Shown: positions 16,721-25,857 of the stretch, in pieces
Layout of the letters: every line of letters begins with the position of its first letter
How positions within the stretch are numbered: position 1 is the first letter of the stretch
Assembly: GCA_964462135.1 (NCBI GenBank)
Contig: CAYWWK010000010.1
Span: 1 to 60,873, forward strand
DNA from: MGBC163016 sp964462135
Lineage (GTDB): Bacteria; Actinomycetota; Coriobacteriia; Coriobacteriales; Eggerthellaceae
DNA length: 60,873 nt
Direction of reading: 5' to 3'
Notes under the pieces: generated by a model
Databases searched by the model: none
What the model was told of the DNA's origin: nothing
What the model saw: the letters and a program-made list of their open reading frames with translations, nothing else
Position numbers and translations under genes: made by a program

Positions 16721-16746
16721 GATTATACGGCTGAGTCGCTATAATC
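16721..16746. promoter_or_regulatory. Divergent promoter region with spaced inverted repeat
   Basis: GATTATA (16721-16727) and TATAATC (16740-16746) form an inverted repeat with a 12-bp spacer between the divergent metallo-hydrolase and molybdoenzyme genes. The right arm contains TATAAT, a likely -10 for the rightward operon. On the other strand a TATATTAC sequence near 16705-16712 may serve the leftward unit. The repeat is a possible shared operator; no regulator is identified. Confidence 0.4.
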
Positions 16747-16818
16747 CAAGAACACAGGGGGAAGCCTGTCCATTTGCGCGGGTGCGCAAAGGCTTACGAG
16801 AAGTAGAGAGGAAGGTTT

Positions 16819-19800
16819 ATGGCGGAGATCGATATCCACGCAGAGGGAGTCGAGATGGTGAAGTCGCTTTGCTACTTCTGCCATGCGAACTGCGGTGTCC
16901 TTGCCTACGTCAAGGATGGGGATGTGATCAAGATCGAAGGCGATCCTGATTATTCCAGCCAAGGCGGCCTGTGCTGCCGTGGCACCAGCGCTCTTCTGCA
17001 CGTGAATCACCCAGCACGCATCAACCATGCGCTCAAGCGCGTAGGTGAAAAGGGTGAAGGGAAATGGGAGCAGATTCCCTATGACCAGGCAATCCAGGAG
17101 GTTGCCGACAGGCTCAATCAGATCAAGGAAGAGTCTGGCGCGGAATACGTCGCCTCTGCCGGCGGCACCACGCGTACCGACGACTGGGCACGTCGCCGTT
17201 TCCTGAACCAGTTCGGCACGCCGAACGGGTTCCATAACGCACTGCTGTGCTGGATTCCCACGTTCATGGCTGAGACCTGCGTTGCTGGCTGGTCTCCCTT
17301 CGAGACCGACCTGGGTGCGGCTCGCAGCCTGATCCTGTGGGGCATGAACCCGGCAGCTTCCACGCTGGGTGGCATGCATGGCTACACTGACCTGCAGATG
17401 GGCGGCATGAAGATCATCGTGGTTGATCCGCGCTATTCCGAGACCGCCGCGAAGGCAGACCTGTGGCTTCCGCTTCGTCCCGGTTCTGACGCGGCGCTGG
17501 CGCTGGCCATCCTGCATACGCTCATCTTCGAAGGCCTGTATGACTGGGAGTTCGTGGGCAAATGGTGCGACGGCTTCGAGGATCTGCAGGCGCATATGGT
17601 GGACTACACACCTGAGTGGGCCTCTGAGATCACGTGGCTTGAGCCTGATCAGATCCGCAATGCGGCTCGCATGTACGCCATGAACAAGCCCGGCTGCATC
17701 CAGTGGGGCTGCACGTGGGACCAGAATGGCTCCACGTCCACCACGGCAAGCCACGCGCTGGCACTGTGCCGTGCCATCACGGGCAATCTTGACATCCCTG
17801 GCGGCGACGGCATGCCTGGCCCGGCATTGAACTTCCTCACCGACGAGGAGATGGAAGCCAATGAGTGCCTGCCTGAGGAGATGAAGGCGAAGCAGATCGG
17901 CTCCAACAAGTTCAAGCTGACCAGCTGGCCTGGATATCAGATCATCTCTGACAACGCGATGCGCAAGTGGGGCAAGACGCTTCCTGTTGAGTGGTTCTGC
18001 GAGGCGCATGGCCCGTCTGTGTTCAAGGCAATCCTGACCGGGGACCCCTACAAGGTGCGTGCGCTCATCTGCAATGCCACCAACCCCGTGAACTCCTACG
18101 GCGACGCGAAGATGGTTCTCGCGGCGCTCAAGGAAGTGGAATTCCTCGTCACGGTTGACTACTGGATGACGCCGACGGCGCTCTTCTCCGACTACGTCTT
18201 CCCGGCAGCAGGCGCTCTCGAGCGACCCACCATCATCACGCACTACGGTGCGACTGACTCCTTGATGGGTGGTCGTCGTGCCATCCAGCCGAAGTATGAC
18301 CGCCATACAGATATGGTCTTCTGGCGCAAGCTGGGTCTTGCGTGCGGACAGCCCGAGGAGATGTGGCCGTGGGAGACCGAAGAGGAGGCCTACTGGCACA
18401 TCATCAAGGGCATCGGCCTGCCCATTGACAACTACAACGACTTCGTTGACATGGTGCGCATGTACTATCCGCCGCTGCATCAGACGAAGTACGAGCAGAA
18501 CGGTGGGTTCTGGACGCCTTCCGGCAAGGTTGAGTGCAACTCCACCATCCTGCGTGAACTGGGCTATTCCGGTATGCCCATCTACACTGGCATGGCTGAA
18601 TCCGAGCTGACCACGCCTGAGGTGGCTGCGGAATATCCCATCGTGCTCACCACTGGCGGTGGCTTCATGCCATATCACCACTCTGAGCACTTCAACATGC
18701 AGGCCATTCGTTACCTCTATCCTGACCCGTACTTCTTCATCAACCCGCATCTGGCTGAGGATCTGGGCATCGAGCAGGGTGACTGGTGCTGGATCGAGAC
18801 GCGTCGTGGCCGCATCAAGATGCGCGCGAACGTCGAGCCCATCGTTGACCCGCGCGTGGTCATGTGTCCGCGCGGCTGGTGGTTCCCTGAGCGTGACGGC
18901 TCAGCTGATCTGGACAACCCCTTCGGCTGCCTTGAGTCGAACGTGAACACCTTGACCTGTGTTGACGATCCTGACTGCGATCCGATGGGTGGTTCCTGGA
19001 ACAACCGCGGCCTCATGTGCAAGGTGTACAAGTGCGGTGAGGTTGACAGCACGTTCACGGCGAAGGATGCCGAATGGTCCATTCCGGGCAACGCCAGCAC
19101 TCCCGGCATCCATATGATGCCATCCGAGATGAAGCTGTGCCGTGAGCCCATCCCGTTCGAGGCGCCCCAGCCCACCAAGGAAGTGCCTGAGGGCTATGTA
19201 TGGACGTGGCAGGATGACCAGATATACCAGAAGGGGACGGGCTTCCGTCTGGATGAGTCTGGCTGGCTGGTTGACCCGAAGGACAAGAGCTACGTTGACG
19301 CCTACACCGGCTGGCGCTATGACGACAACCAGAAGTGCCTGGTTGACCTCAGCTCTGGCAAGAAGTACGACATGGATCGCAACGAGATCCAGGAGCTTGG
19401 TGGTGTCCGTCTCTATCCAGGGCAGGATGCACCGTATGAGATCACGGGTCAGGCGCTCGTGTGGAACAAGGAAAAGGGCTACGCAACCTTTGAAGGCGCC
19501 AAGGGCGAAGGGAAGATCTTCAACCCCGACACGCAATGGGTCATCGGGCTGGATGACAATGTCTACTACGACCAGCATCGTGGTTATGCGTACGATCCCA
19601 ATGAGAACAACCTGGTCGACATGGAAACGGGCATCCGCTATTCCATGAACTACGAGCAGATCACCGGCAATGAGGAGCTGCCCGTGAACGAGGCTGCCAT
19701 CGCCGCTGAAGAGAACACGGATCAGGCTGACGCCCTTGCAGCGCAGGCTGCGATGGATGCCGCTGCGGTGGAAGCTGCTGAGGCAGGGGACACGGCAATG

Positions 19801-19860
19801 GCGCAAGAGCTTGCAGAGGCCTCTTCTGATCCAGCCGCGGTGAATGAGGAGGTTAGATAA
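16819..19860 (+). CDS. Molybdopterin oxidoreductase catalytic subunit with C-terminal repeat domain
   Basis: The 1013-residue catalytic subunit has a [4Fe-4S] motif C18-x2-C21-x3-C25-x26-C52, a likely Mo ligand Cys144 (LLCWIP), the WMTPTALFSDYVFPAAG segment and a molybdopterin dinucleotide-binding domain (about 590-760). No Tat signal is visible, so the active site should face the cytoplasm. Residues about 808-945 contain four copies of an aromatic motif of the type G-(F/W/Y)-x-Y/L-D-x5-L-V-D-x3-G-x2-Y, two of them clearly spaced, then an Ala/Glu-rich tail. Its stop overlaps the next gene by one base (TAATG). Family members in Eggerthellaceae include catechol dehydroxylases; the substrate here is not readable. 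Confidence 0.9.
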   Translation: MAEIDIHAEGVEMVKSLCYFCHANCGVLAYVKDGDVIKIEGDPDYSSQGGLCCRGTSALLHVNHPARINHALKRVGEKGEGKWEQIPYDQAIQEVADRLNQIKEESGAEYVASAGGTTRTDDWARRRFLNQFGTPNGFHNALLCWIPTFMAETCVAGWSPFETDLGAARSLILWGMNPAASTLGGMHGYTDLQMGGMKIIVVDPRYSETAAKADLWLPLRPGSDAALALAILHTLIFEGLYDWEFVGKWCDGFEDLQAHMVDYTPEWASEITWLEPDQIRNAARMYAMNKPGCIQWGCTWDQNGSTSTTASHALALCRAITGNLDIPGGDGMPGPALNFLTDEEMEANECLPEEMKAKQIGSNKFKLTSWPGYQIISDNAMRKWGKTLPVEWFCEAHGPSVFKAILTGDPYKVRALICNATNPVNSYGDAKMVLAALKEVEFLVTVDYWMTPTALFSDYVFPAAGALERPTIITHYGATDSLMGGRRAIQPKYDRHTDMVFWRKLGLACGQPEEMWPWETEEEAYWHIIKGIGLPIDNYNDFVDMVRMYYPPLHQTKYEQNGGFWTPSGKVECNSTILRELGYSGMPIYTGMAESELTTPEVAAEYPIVLTTGGGFMPYHHSEHFNMQAIRYLYPDPYFFINPHLAEDLGIEQGDWCWIETRRGRIKMRANVEPIVDPRVVMCPRGWWFPERDGSADLDNPFGCLESNVNTLTCVDDPDCDPMGGSWNNRGLMCKVYKCGEVDSTFTAKDAEWSIPGNASTPGIHMMPSEMKLCREPIPFEAPQPTKEVPEGYVWTWQDDQIYQKGTGFRLDESGWLVDPKDKSYVDAYTGWRYDDNQKCLVDLSSGKKYDMDRNEIQELGGVRLYPGQDAPYEITGQALVWNKEKGYATFEGAKGEGKIFNPDTQWVIGLDDNVYYDQHRGYAYDPNENNLVDMETGIRYSMNYEQITGNEELPVNEAAIAAEENTDQADALAAQAAMDAAAVEAAEAGDTAMAQELAEASSDPAAVNEEVR

Positions 19861-20438
19861 TGACGAGATACTGCATGGTCATCGACCAGCGTCGCTGCAT
19901 CGGTTGCCATTCCTGCACGGTTGCATGCCGTACGTGGAATGAGCTGCCGCTGGATATCGTGTACAACCCGGTGCTCACTGAAGGCGTGCAGGGCGAGTGG
20001 CCCCATGTCCACAGGAACTGGACGCCCACGCTGTGCATGCATTGCGAAAAGCCCGCGTGCGTGCCCTGCTGCCCCACAGGGGCCAGCCAACAGGATGCGG
20101 ATGGCACCGTCTGGGTTGAGTATGACAAGTGCATGGCATGCCTGGCCTGCGTGAATGCCTGCCCCTATGGCATGCGCGACCAGAGCAAGCTCGACGCGCC
20201 GTTCCATCATTTCGTGCGCAAGTGCACGTTCTGCCGCGACAAGCGCAAGCTTGATCCTGATGCGCAGCCGTACTGTGTGGCAACCTGCCACCAGAAGGCC
20301 CGTATCTTCGGCGACTTGGACGATCCGAACTCTGAGGTGTCCAAGCTGGTCAATTCCGTTGAGACCGTTCGCCTGCTTGAGGATATGGGCACGGGTCCGC
20401 AGATCTACTACATTCCTGATTTGGGAGGTACTCGATGA
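19860..20438 (+). CDS. Four-cluster 4Fe-4S ferredoxin subunit (DmsB/PsrB-like)
   Basis: This 192-residue protein passes electrons between the molybdenum subunit and the membrane anchor. Four cysteine groups are visible: CIGCHSCTVAC, CMHCEKPACVPCC, CMACLACVNACP and CTFCRDK with a later CVATC, giving four [4Fe-4S] clusters in the usual DmsB order. Start and stop overlap both neighbours (TAATG before, ATGA after), so translation of all three genes is coupled. No signal peptide is present, matching the catalytic subunit. Confidence 0.95.
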   Translation: MTRYCMVIDQRRCIGCHSCTVACRTWNELPLDIVYNPVLTEGVQGEWPHVHRNWTPTLCMHCEKPACVPCCPTGASQQDADGTVWVEYDKCMACLACVNACPYGMRDQSKLDAPFHHFVRKCTFCRDKRKLDPDAQPYCVATCHQKARIFGDLDDPNSEVSKLVNSVETVRLLEDMGTGPQIYYIPDLGGTR

Positions 20439-21436
20439 GAAGACATTTCTGGAAATGGCCCATCCCAACCTATCTGTTCTTGGGTGGCCTTGGCGGCGGC
20501 ATCTTCTGCCTCATCGCCGTGCTTTCGCTGTGTGTCTATCCCGGCGTTGATTCGGTCCCCCTGTCCATGGCGTGGCCGGGCTTCCTCGGAATCGTCGCAC
20601 TGGGTTTCGGCTGCCTGATGCTGGTTGCCGACCTGGGACAGCCCATGGTGTTCTATCGCGCTTTCGTGAAGAGCACGAGCGTTCTCGCTTGGGGTGCGCG
20701 TCTTCTCACCGTGTGCATGTTCTTCGGGCTGTTCTGGTTCGCAAGCTACGTGCCGTGGGATTGGTTCGCTCCCATAGCTGACTTCTTCACGCCGTTCCGT
20801 GGGTTCAACATCGCCATTGCCGGCATCGCGGGCACGTGCATCATGCTCTACACGGGCATCTTCCTGTCCACGTTGAAGTCCCATGCCTTCTGGGCAACTC
20901 CGGCGCTCCCGGTGCTCTTCACCGTGTCCGCACTTTCTACCGCCTGCGCTGCCATCTCCCTGTCCGCTGGCTGGTGGCCGGCGCCCCAGGGCATCTACAG
21001 CGAGGCTGCGCTCATGAACCTGCTGGCGGCCCATGCAGTGCATGAGATGGTGCATATCGTTGACGTCATCCTGGTGATATGCGAGATCATCGTCCTTCTG
21101 GTCATGGTGCTCTCCTTCCTGGGTGCGGGCAACAAGACGGCGAACCGCGTTGCCCACAAGTGGGTTCATGGCTCCTATGCCTTCGCCTTCTGGGGTGGCA
21201 TGATCGCCATGGGTCTGGTCATCCCTGAGCTGCTCTACATCGGGCTTCCGGGAACCATCGGCTCCACGGTGATCGCGCCCGTCCTCGTTCTCTGCGGTGG
21301 TTTGCTGCTTCGCTTCATGGTCGTCAACTCTGACGAGCGTGCTCCGCTGCCGGGTGAGGATATGTACTTCAAGAAGCTTCCTCCGCGCGATGCCGAGTTC
21401 ATCACCAAGTGGACCTATGGTGAGAACCTGTTCTAA
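20435..21436 (+). CDS. nrfD: NrfD/PsrC-type membrane anchor subunit
   Basis: The 333-residue integral membrane protein has eight to ten hydrophobic helices and the NrfD/PsrC N-terminal pattern (WPIPTYLFLGGLGGG). Such subunits exchange electrons with menaquinol and hold the molybdoenzyme at the membrane. It overlaps the ferredoxin gene by 4 bp (ATGA) and closes the operon; a strong hairpin follows at 21470-21500. Together the three genes encode a complete quinone-linked oxidoreductase with cytoplasmic Fe-S and Mo subunits. Confidence 0.92.
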   Translation: MRRHFWKWPIPTYLFLGGLGGGIFCLIAVLSLCVYPGVDSVPLSMAWPGFLGIVALGFGCLMLVADLGQPMVFYRAFVKSTSVLAWGARLLTVCMFFGLFWFASYVPWDWFAPIADFFTPFRGFNIAIAGIAGTCIMLYTGIFLSTLKSHAFWATPALPVLFTVSALSTACAAISLSAGWWPAPQGIYSEAALMNLLAAHAVHEMVHIVDVILVICEIIVLLVMVLSFLGAGNKTANRVAHKWVHGSYAFAFWGGMIAMGLVIPELLYIGLPGTIGSTVIAPVLVLCGGLLLRFMVVNSDERAPLPGEDMYFKKLPPRDAEFITKWTYGENLF

Positions 21437-21469
21437 GATCGTTTCTGTCTGATCAAGCAGGACGAGCGC

Positions 21470-21500
21470 GCAAGCCCCTCTGCATCGCAGGGGGGCTTGC
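21470..21500 (+). terminator. Terminator hairpin after the NrfD operon
   Basis: GCAAGCCCC (21470-21478) pairs with GGGGCTTGC (21492-21500), with an inner CTGC/GCAG stem. The hairpin is very GC-rich and is followed by a short T-containing tract. It separates the NrfD operon from the next cluster. Confidence 0.6.
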
Positions 21501-21610
21501 TTCATGTCTGCAAGCAGGTTCGCCGACGAAGCCCTTGCAGATTAGTGGTCACGGGTCTTGCGTTTCCCTTGCGTTCATGGGGGGGAAGCATCGGGGGTGG
21601 TATCAGCTTG

Positions 21611-21640
21611 CTGGCAGGATTCAGGCGCAGGCTCTATAAT
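21611..21640 (+). promoter_or_regulatory. Promoter of the HdrB-like/molybdoenzyme/radical SAM cluster
   Basis: CTGGCA (21611-21616), an 18-bp spacer and a perfect TATAAT (21635-21640), 46 bp before the first ATG of the cluster. The rest of the 249-bp gap holds the upstream terminator and no gene. Confidence 0.5.
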
Positions 21641-21685
21641 GCGCACAGACTAACAGACACTATCCAATAGATACGAGGAAGACGC

Positions 21686-22642
21686 ATGGCAGACTTCACG
21701 GTTACCGATGCGCTCACGGGCGATGTTCTGGGATTCGACTATGCAACAGGCGATGTCCAGGTTGAGAAAGGCGCCGACAAAGATGTGGTGGGGCATGCGA
21801 AGTCCCTCTTCTTTCCCGGTTGCTCATTCATCAACTATGCCATGCCGCTCGTGGCATCGGTCTATGACTTTTTAAAGGGTCTTGGTGAAGTGGATGGCAT
21901 CTCGGTGCTCTGCTGCGGCAAGATCCTGTCGTATGAGCCAAACGGCCAGCTTCTCCGCGACAGATTCGAAGCGGACTTGCGTGATCACTTGGTTGATGCG
22001 GGTATCGAGCGGTTGGTGTGCGCATGCCCGAACTGTGTGAAGGCGTTGCGGGAGAACCTTGATTTCGACCCCCGCACGAAGGATATCAAGATAGAAGCGC
22101 TTCCGCAGGTGATCGCGGCGAAGGGGTATCAGCTTGATCCTGCGACCTGTGCTGCTCTCATCAAGGGAGACGCGGATGCCCCGGTGCTGCTGTGCACGCA
22201 CGACTCCTGCCCTGATAGGGAATTCGGGCAGTTTGCGGATGGCCTGCGCGCGCTTCTGCCAGAAGGGTTTTGGACCGACCCTGAGCATACGCGTACGCGG
22301 TCGATCTGCTGTGGCTCGCTTCCACGCGCGGCAGGCAAGTTCGAGCAGGCTGACAAATGTGCGCGCATCAATGGGGAAGAAGCGCGCTCGGTAGCCGCCG
22401 ACGCCATCGTCACCGCATGCATGAGCTGCACGTTCCAGCTCAACATGGCCCAACCATACGTGCAATGCGTCCATTACCTTGAGTTGCTCTTCAATTGGCG
22501 TGTGGACTGGTCTGCCGTGGGGCAGTGGATGAAGCTGCGCTTCCTTTTCGATGACACCTTGAATGATGTGGAATTGGCGGGTGAGGAACGCGCGTTTACA
22601 GGGCTTGGCAGTGCAGACTTACTGGCTGAGGACACCCAGTAG
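21686..22642 (+). CDS. HdrB-like protein with two CCG (noncubane Fe-S) motifs
   Basis: The 318-residue soluble protein has two cysteine-rich CCG domains. The first is C46-x29-C76-C77-x36-C114-x2-C117; the second is C175-x32-C208-C209-x35-C245-x2-C248. The second fits the HdrB consensus Cx31-39CCx35-36CxxC, whose cysteines bind paired noncubane [4Fe-4S] clusters that reduce heterodisulfides; the first is slightly short in one gap. GlpC, LutA and succinate:quinone reductase E subunits share the domain. It is first in its cluster, with GAGGAAG before the ATG, and lies 6 bp before a molybdoenzyme gene. It is therefore a likely electron partner of that enzyme in place of the usual ferredoxin. Confidence 0.85.
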   Translation: MADFTVTDALTGDVLGFDYATGDVQVEKGADKDVVGHAKSLFFPGCSFINYAMPLVASVYDFLKGLGEVDGISVLCCGKILSYEPNGQLLRDRFEADLRDHLVDAGIERLVCACPNCVKALRENLDFDPRTKDIKIEALPQVIAAKGYQLDPATCAALIKGDADAPVLLCTHDSCPDREFGQFADGLRALLPEGFWTDPEHTRTRSICCGSLPRAAGKFEQADKCARINGEEARSVAADAIVTACMSCTFQLNMAQPYVQCVHYLELLFNWRVDWSAVGQWMKLRFLFDDTLNDVELAGEERAFTGLGSADLLAEDTQ

Positions 22643-22648
22643 GACATC

Positions 22649-24904
22649 ATGGATACACGCAAGACCAACTGCCATTTCTGTGGCTATCTATGCGGTTTTG
22701 ATGCGCATGTCGAAGATGGCCGCATCGTGGGGCTCACGCCCGACCCCGAGCGCTACCCGTACGATACGCAGGTGCTTGCGGGTTGTCAGCGTTGGCGCAT
22801 GAATCTGGATGTCCTGGATGGCTCTGACCGCGTGAATCATCCGCTTCGTCGGGTAGGCAAGCGTGGAAGCGGGCAATGGGAGCGCATCTCTTGGAACCAA
22901 GCGCTCGATGAGATCGCTGAGCGTCTGGTCGCGCTTCGTGACGAATGCAATCCAGGTGTGGTGGCCTCCATGATCGGTGGCCCGCATACCTCGTTTTGGC
23001 CGCTGCATCGGTTCATGTCATTGTTCGGATCGCCGAACAACGTTGGCATCGGACAGATCTGCTGGAATCCACGTATCTGGTCTGACACCCTTGCCTTTGG
23101 ATGGACCATCGAACCTGACATAACCGAAAAGACCAATTGCTTGATCGTATGGGGCACGAATCCTGCCGAATCGGACAATTCGGTCTTCTGGCGTTCGCTG
23201 CTCAAGATGTCGAAGGCGGGTCGGCCGAAGATCGTGGTCATCGATCCGCGTCTCACGAAGACGGCGCGTATCGCAGATGCGTGGGTGCCTCTCAAACCGG
23301 GTACGGATTGCGCGTTTGCGCTGGGCCTTCTCCATGCCATCATCGAAGAGGACCGATATGACCATGATTTCGTGGACGAGTGGTGTGTTGGCTTTGAGGA
23401 GCTGGCCGAGCATGTGAAGTCCTATGATCCTGAAACCGTTGGTGCAGCGTGTGGGATACAGCCCGACGTGGTGCGCGACGTTGCCCGCGCGTTCGCTCAG
23501 TCACCGTCAGCCATCATCACGGGACGTGGCATCGACCAGATCGGAAAGAACGTCCTTCCCACTCATCGTGCGCGCACTGCTCTTCTGGCTATCTGCGGGG
23601 ACGTTGACTGCCCGGGAGGCTGCTCCCTTCTGGAGACGAGCGACTTCATCTCAGAATTGGATCTGGAGTGCACGTTGGATAATTGGGAGACGTTGGCAGG
23701 CCTCAGTTTGAATACGGAACGCACGCCCCTGCAAAGCTATGACGGGTATGCACAGGTGAAGGCGTGCACGGATGCGGCAGGCAAGCGCCTGCCAGCCCGC
23801 TATCTCACCAGCGTCCATCCTCATCTGCTGCTTGAGGCCATGGAAGGTCATGGCCGCTACCCCGTGCGTGCGGCCATTGTTGAGGCAACCAATCCACTTG
23901 TCACCTATGCCGACACCCATCGGATGCTCGACGCGCTCATGGGATTGGATTTGCTGGTGGTTCTGGATTATTACCTGACTCCCACCGCTGCCATTGCCGA
24001 TTACGTCCTCCCTTCGGCAGGCGCGATGGAGCGTGCCACCTTCCAAGCCCATGGAGGAGTGGCGAATTTCGTCTATGGTGGCGCTGCGGCCGTTGAACCG
24101 TATCATGAGCGCAGATCCGACTACGAGGTGTTCCGGGAATTGGGTATACGCTGCGGTCAGGCTGAGCAGTGGCCGGATCGCACGTTCGAGGAAGCATGCG
24201 CACGGGCTTTGGCACCCACGGGACTTGACTGGGATGGATACTGCCAGATGGGCATGTATGCCATGCCGAATCGCCCGTTCAAGCACGAGGAGCTTTTGGA
24301 AGATGGCCAGAAGCGCGGTTTCGCAACGCCTTCTGGCAAAGTGGAGCTTGCGAGCAATCGTCTGGAAGCGATGGGATCGAGCCGTCTTCCCAAGCCAGGA
24401 GAGCCCTACGCGCTCTGTTCAGACGCGTTCAAGACTGAGCGCGAAGCTGCTGGGTGGATGCACCTCGGCCTGATCACGGGAGGGCGCCGTCAACCCTACA
24501 ACGCATCCATGTACTTCAACAACCCCGACTTCCGTCGCCGCTGCCCATATCCGTTGGCTGAGGTGAGCCAGGCCACGGCCGATCGTCTGGGAGGTAAGGA
24601 AGGGGATGTGGTTGCCTTGGCAACCGACAAGGGCACTGCCCGGTTCATCCTTTCCATAGCCACCATGGTCGATGACGTCATCCATGCTGACTATGGCTGG
24701 TGGCACCCCGAGCTTCCCGTTTGCAGCCCTGATCTGGGAGGGATATTCGAAAGCAACATAAACGCCCTTACCAGCTGTTCGCTTGAGGGAGCTGAGCCGA
24801 TGATAGGCACATGGGCATACAATGCGATGGATGTGATGGTCAAGATCGATGCCGGTGAGCTAAGCTGGTCTGATACCATCGAGAGAAAAGGCACGTTCGC
24901 TTGA
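22649..24904 (+). CDS. Molybdopterin-dependent oxidoreductase of unknown substrate
   Basis: The 751-residue cytoplasmic protein has a [4Fe-4S] site C8-x2-C11-x3-C15-x30-C46, a likely metal ligand Cys138 (GQICWNP), a YLTPTAAIADYVLPSAGAME segment and a C-terminal dinucleotide-binding domain ending near ADYGWWHPE. It is related to the other two molybdoenzymes here but not a recent copy. Residue 12 is Gly, not Asp, so the acetylene-hydratase acid is absent. No DmsB- or NrfD-like subunit accompanies it; instead the HdrB-like gene ends 6 bp upstream. The DUF2064/radical SAM/DUF169 genes follow on the same strand, suggesting one operon. Confidence 0.9.
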   Translation: MDTRKTNCHFCGYLCGFDAHVEDGRIVGLTPDPERYPYDTQVLAGCQRWRMNLDVLDGSDRVNHPLRRVGKRGSGQWERISWNQALDEIAERLVALRDECNPGVVASMIGGPHTSFWPLHRFMSLFGSPNNVGIGQICWNPRIWSDTLAFGWTIEPDITEKTNCLIVWGTNPAESDNSVFWRSLLKMSKAGRPKIVVIDPRLTKTARIADAWVPLKPGTDCAFALGLLHAIIEEDRYDHDFVDEWCVGFEELAEHVKSYDPETVGAACGIQPDVVRDVARAFAQSPSAIITGRGIDQIGKNVLPTHRARTALLAICGDVDCPGGCSLLETSDFISELDLECTLDNWETLAGLSLNTERTPLQSYDGYAQVKACTDAAGKRLPARYLTSVHPHLLLEAMEGHGRYPVRAAIVEATNPLVTYADTHRMLDALMGLDLLVVLDYYLTPTAAIADYVLPSAGAMERATFQAHGGVANFVYGGAAAVEPYHERRSDYEVFRELGIRCGQAEQWPDRTFEEACARALAPTGLDWDGYCQMGMYAMPNRPFKHEELLEDGQKRGFATPSGKVELASNRLEAMGSSRLPKPGEPYALCSDAFKTEREAAGWMHLGLITGGRRQPYNASMYFNNPDFRRRCPYPLAEVSQATADRLGGKEGDVVALATDKGTARFILSIATMVDDVIHADYGWWHPELPVCSPDLGGIFESNINALTSCSLEGAEPMIGTWAYNAMDVMVKIDAGELSWSDTIERKGTFA

Positions 24905-24949
24905 GCCGTGGAGGCGAAGCGCACGTGAGGATCATGAGAAGGAGAGACG

Positions 24950-25816
24950 ATGACTGAACGCAAGCAGGCGCTTCTGGTATTCAGCAAGCCCCCCATCCCC
25001 GGGATGGTCAAGACTCGCCTGACGAAGAAGCATGGTGGCATCCTGACTGATGAGCAGGCGGCGCAGTTCTTCAAGTTCTGCCTCTACGATGTGTGCGAAT
25101 TGGCAATGCATGCACTCATCGAGATGCAATGGGAAAATGATGCCTTGGTGGCTGAAGACCCTGCGGCGGACAAGATCACCTATGATTTCTTCCTGTCCAC
25201 CACACCTGCCAGCAATCTTGAGCTCATGAAGGAGACCTTCGATGAGATCGGGCCCTGGCCGATGGACATTCATTACCTGACGGATTCAGGCGCCACCTTC
25301 GATGATCACTTCGATGATGCCATCGCGCAGATATTCAGCCAGGGGTACGAGAACATCGTCTCCATCGGAGGAGACATCCCCACCTTGCCGAAGTCTGATC
25401 TGAAGCTTGCGTTCCAGTGGCTGCACTACTTCCAATCGACCGGGAAGCCGGGTTTCGTCCTGGCTCCCTGCCAGGAATGCGGAACCTCTCTCATTGGGCT
25501 TTCCAAGGATACGCCCATTGACAATCAAGGGGTGTACTACAACAAGGACGGCGTCCCCGCCTTGGATGCGTACATGAAGAAGATCGAGGCCGAAGACATT
25601 CCCGTCGCGTATTTCTCACCCGTGGCTGATATCGATGAGACGACCGATCTTGCCCATGCCATCTCCTGCATGAAGGCCATTCGGAAGGCGGCGCAGTTCC
25701 AGTCTGAGCTGTTCGTGCCGAACCGCGTGCTCACCTGGTGCGATCTCATGGGCATCAGCGTGAGCACGCCTCCCAATGAAGAGCATGATCCCCGTCAGTA
25801 CATCGATCAGGATTGA
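24950..25816 (+). CDS. DUF2064 / TIGR04282-type GT-A fold transferase
   Basis: The 288-residue protein begins with LLVFSKPPIPGMVKTRLT, the signature of the TIGR04282/DUF2064 transferase family, and has the SIGGDIPTLPKSDL acidic segment expected for a metal/nucleotide site. The family is named as associated with radical SAM/seleno-domain proteins, and here the next gene is indeed a radical SAM gene, with stop and a possible TTG start overlapping (TTGA). The GT-A fold is shared with MobA nucleotidyl transferases, so handling of a nucleotide-linked cofactor or sugar is possible but unproved. A good AAGGAGA site precedes the ATG. Confidence 0.75.
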   Translation: MTERKQALLVFSKPPIPGMVKTRLTKKHGGILTDEQAAQFFKFCLYDVCELAMHALIEMQWENDALVAEDPAADKITYDFFLSTTPASNLELMKETFDEIGPWPMDIHYLTDSGATFDDHFDDAIAQIFSQGYENIVSIGGDIPTLPKSDLKLAFQWLHYFQSTGKPGFVLAPCQECGTSLIGLSKDTPIDNQGVYYNKDGVPALDAYMKKIEAEDIPVAYFSPVADIDETTDLAHAISCMKAIRKAAQFQSELFVPNRVLTWCDLMGISVSTPPNEEHDPRQYIDQD

Positions 25817-25857
25817 GTTTGAGAATCCGGTGGCTTCTTCACGGAAGGATGCGCTGG

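Noticed and set aside
16723..18750. A 675-codon open frame on the minus strand opposite the large molybdoenzyme gene
   Set aside because: It mirrors the codon bias of the real gene, has low-complexity His/Arg/Leu-rich composition and no family motif, and the plus-strand product has complete cofactor motifs.
16819..24904. Periplasmic location for the plus-strand molybdoenzymes
   Set aside because: Neither has an N-terminal twin-arginine signal, and the partner ferredoxin lacks one too; both start directly with the Fe-S domain.
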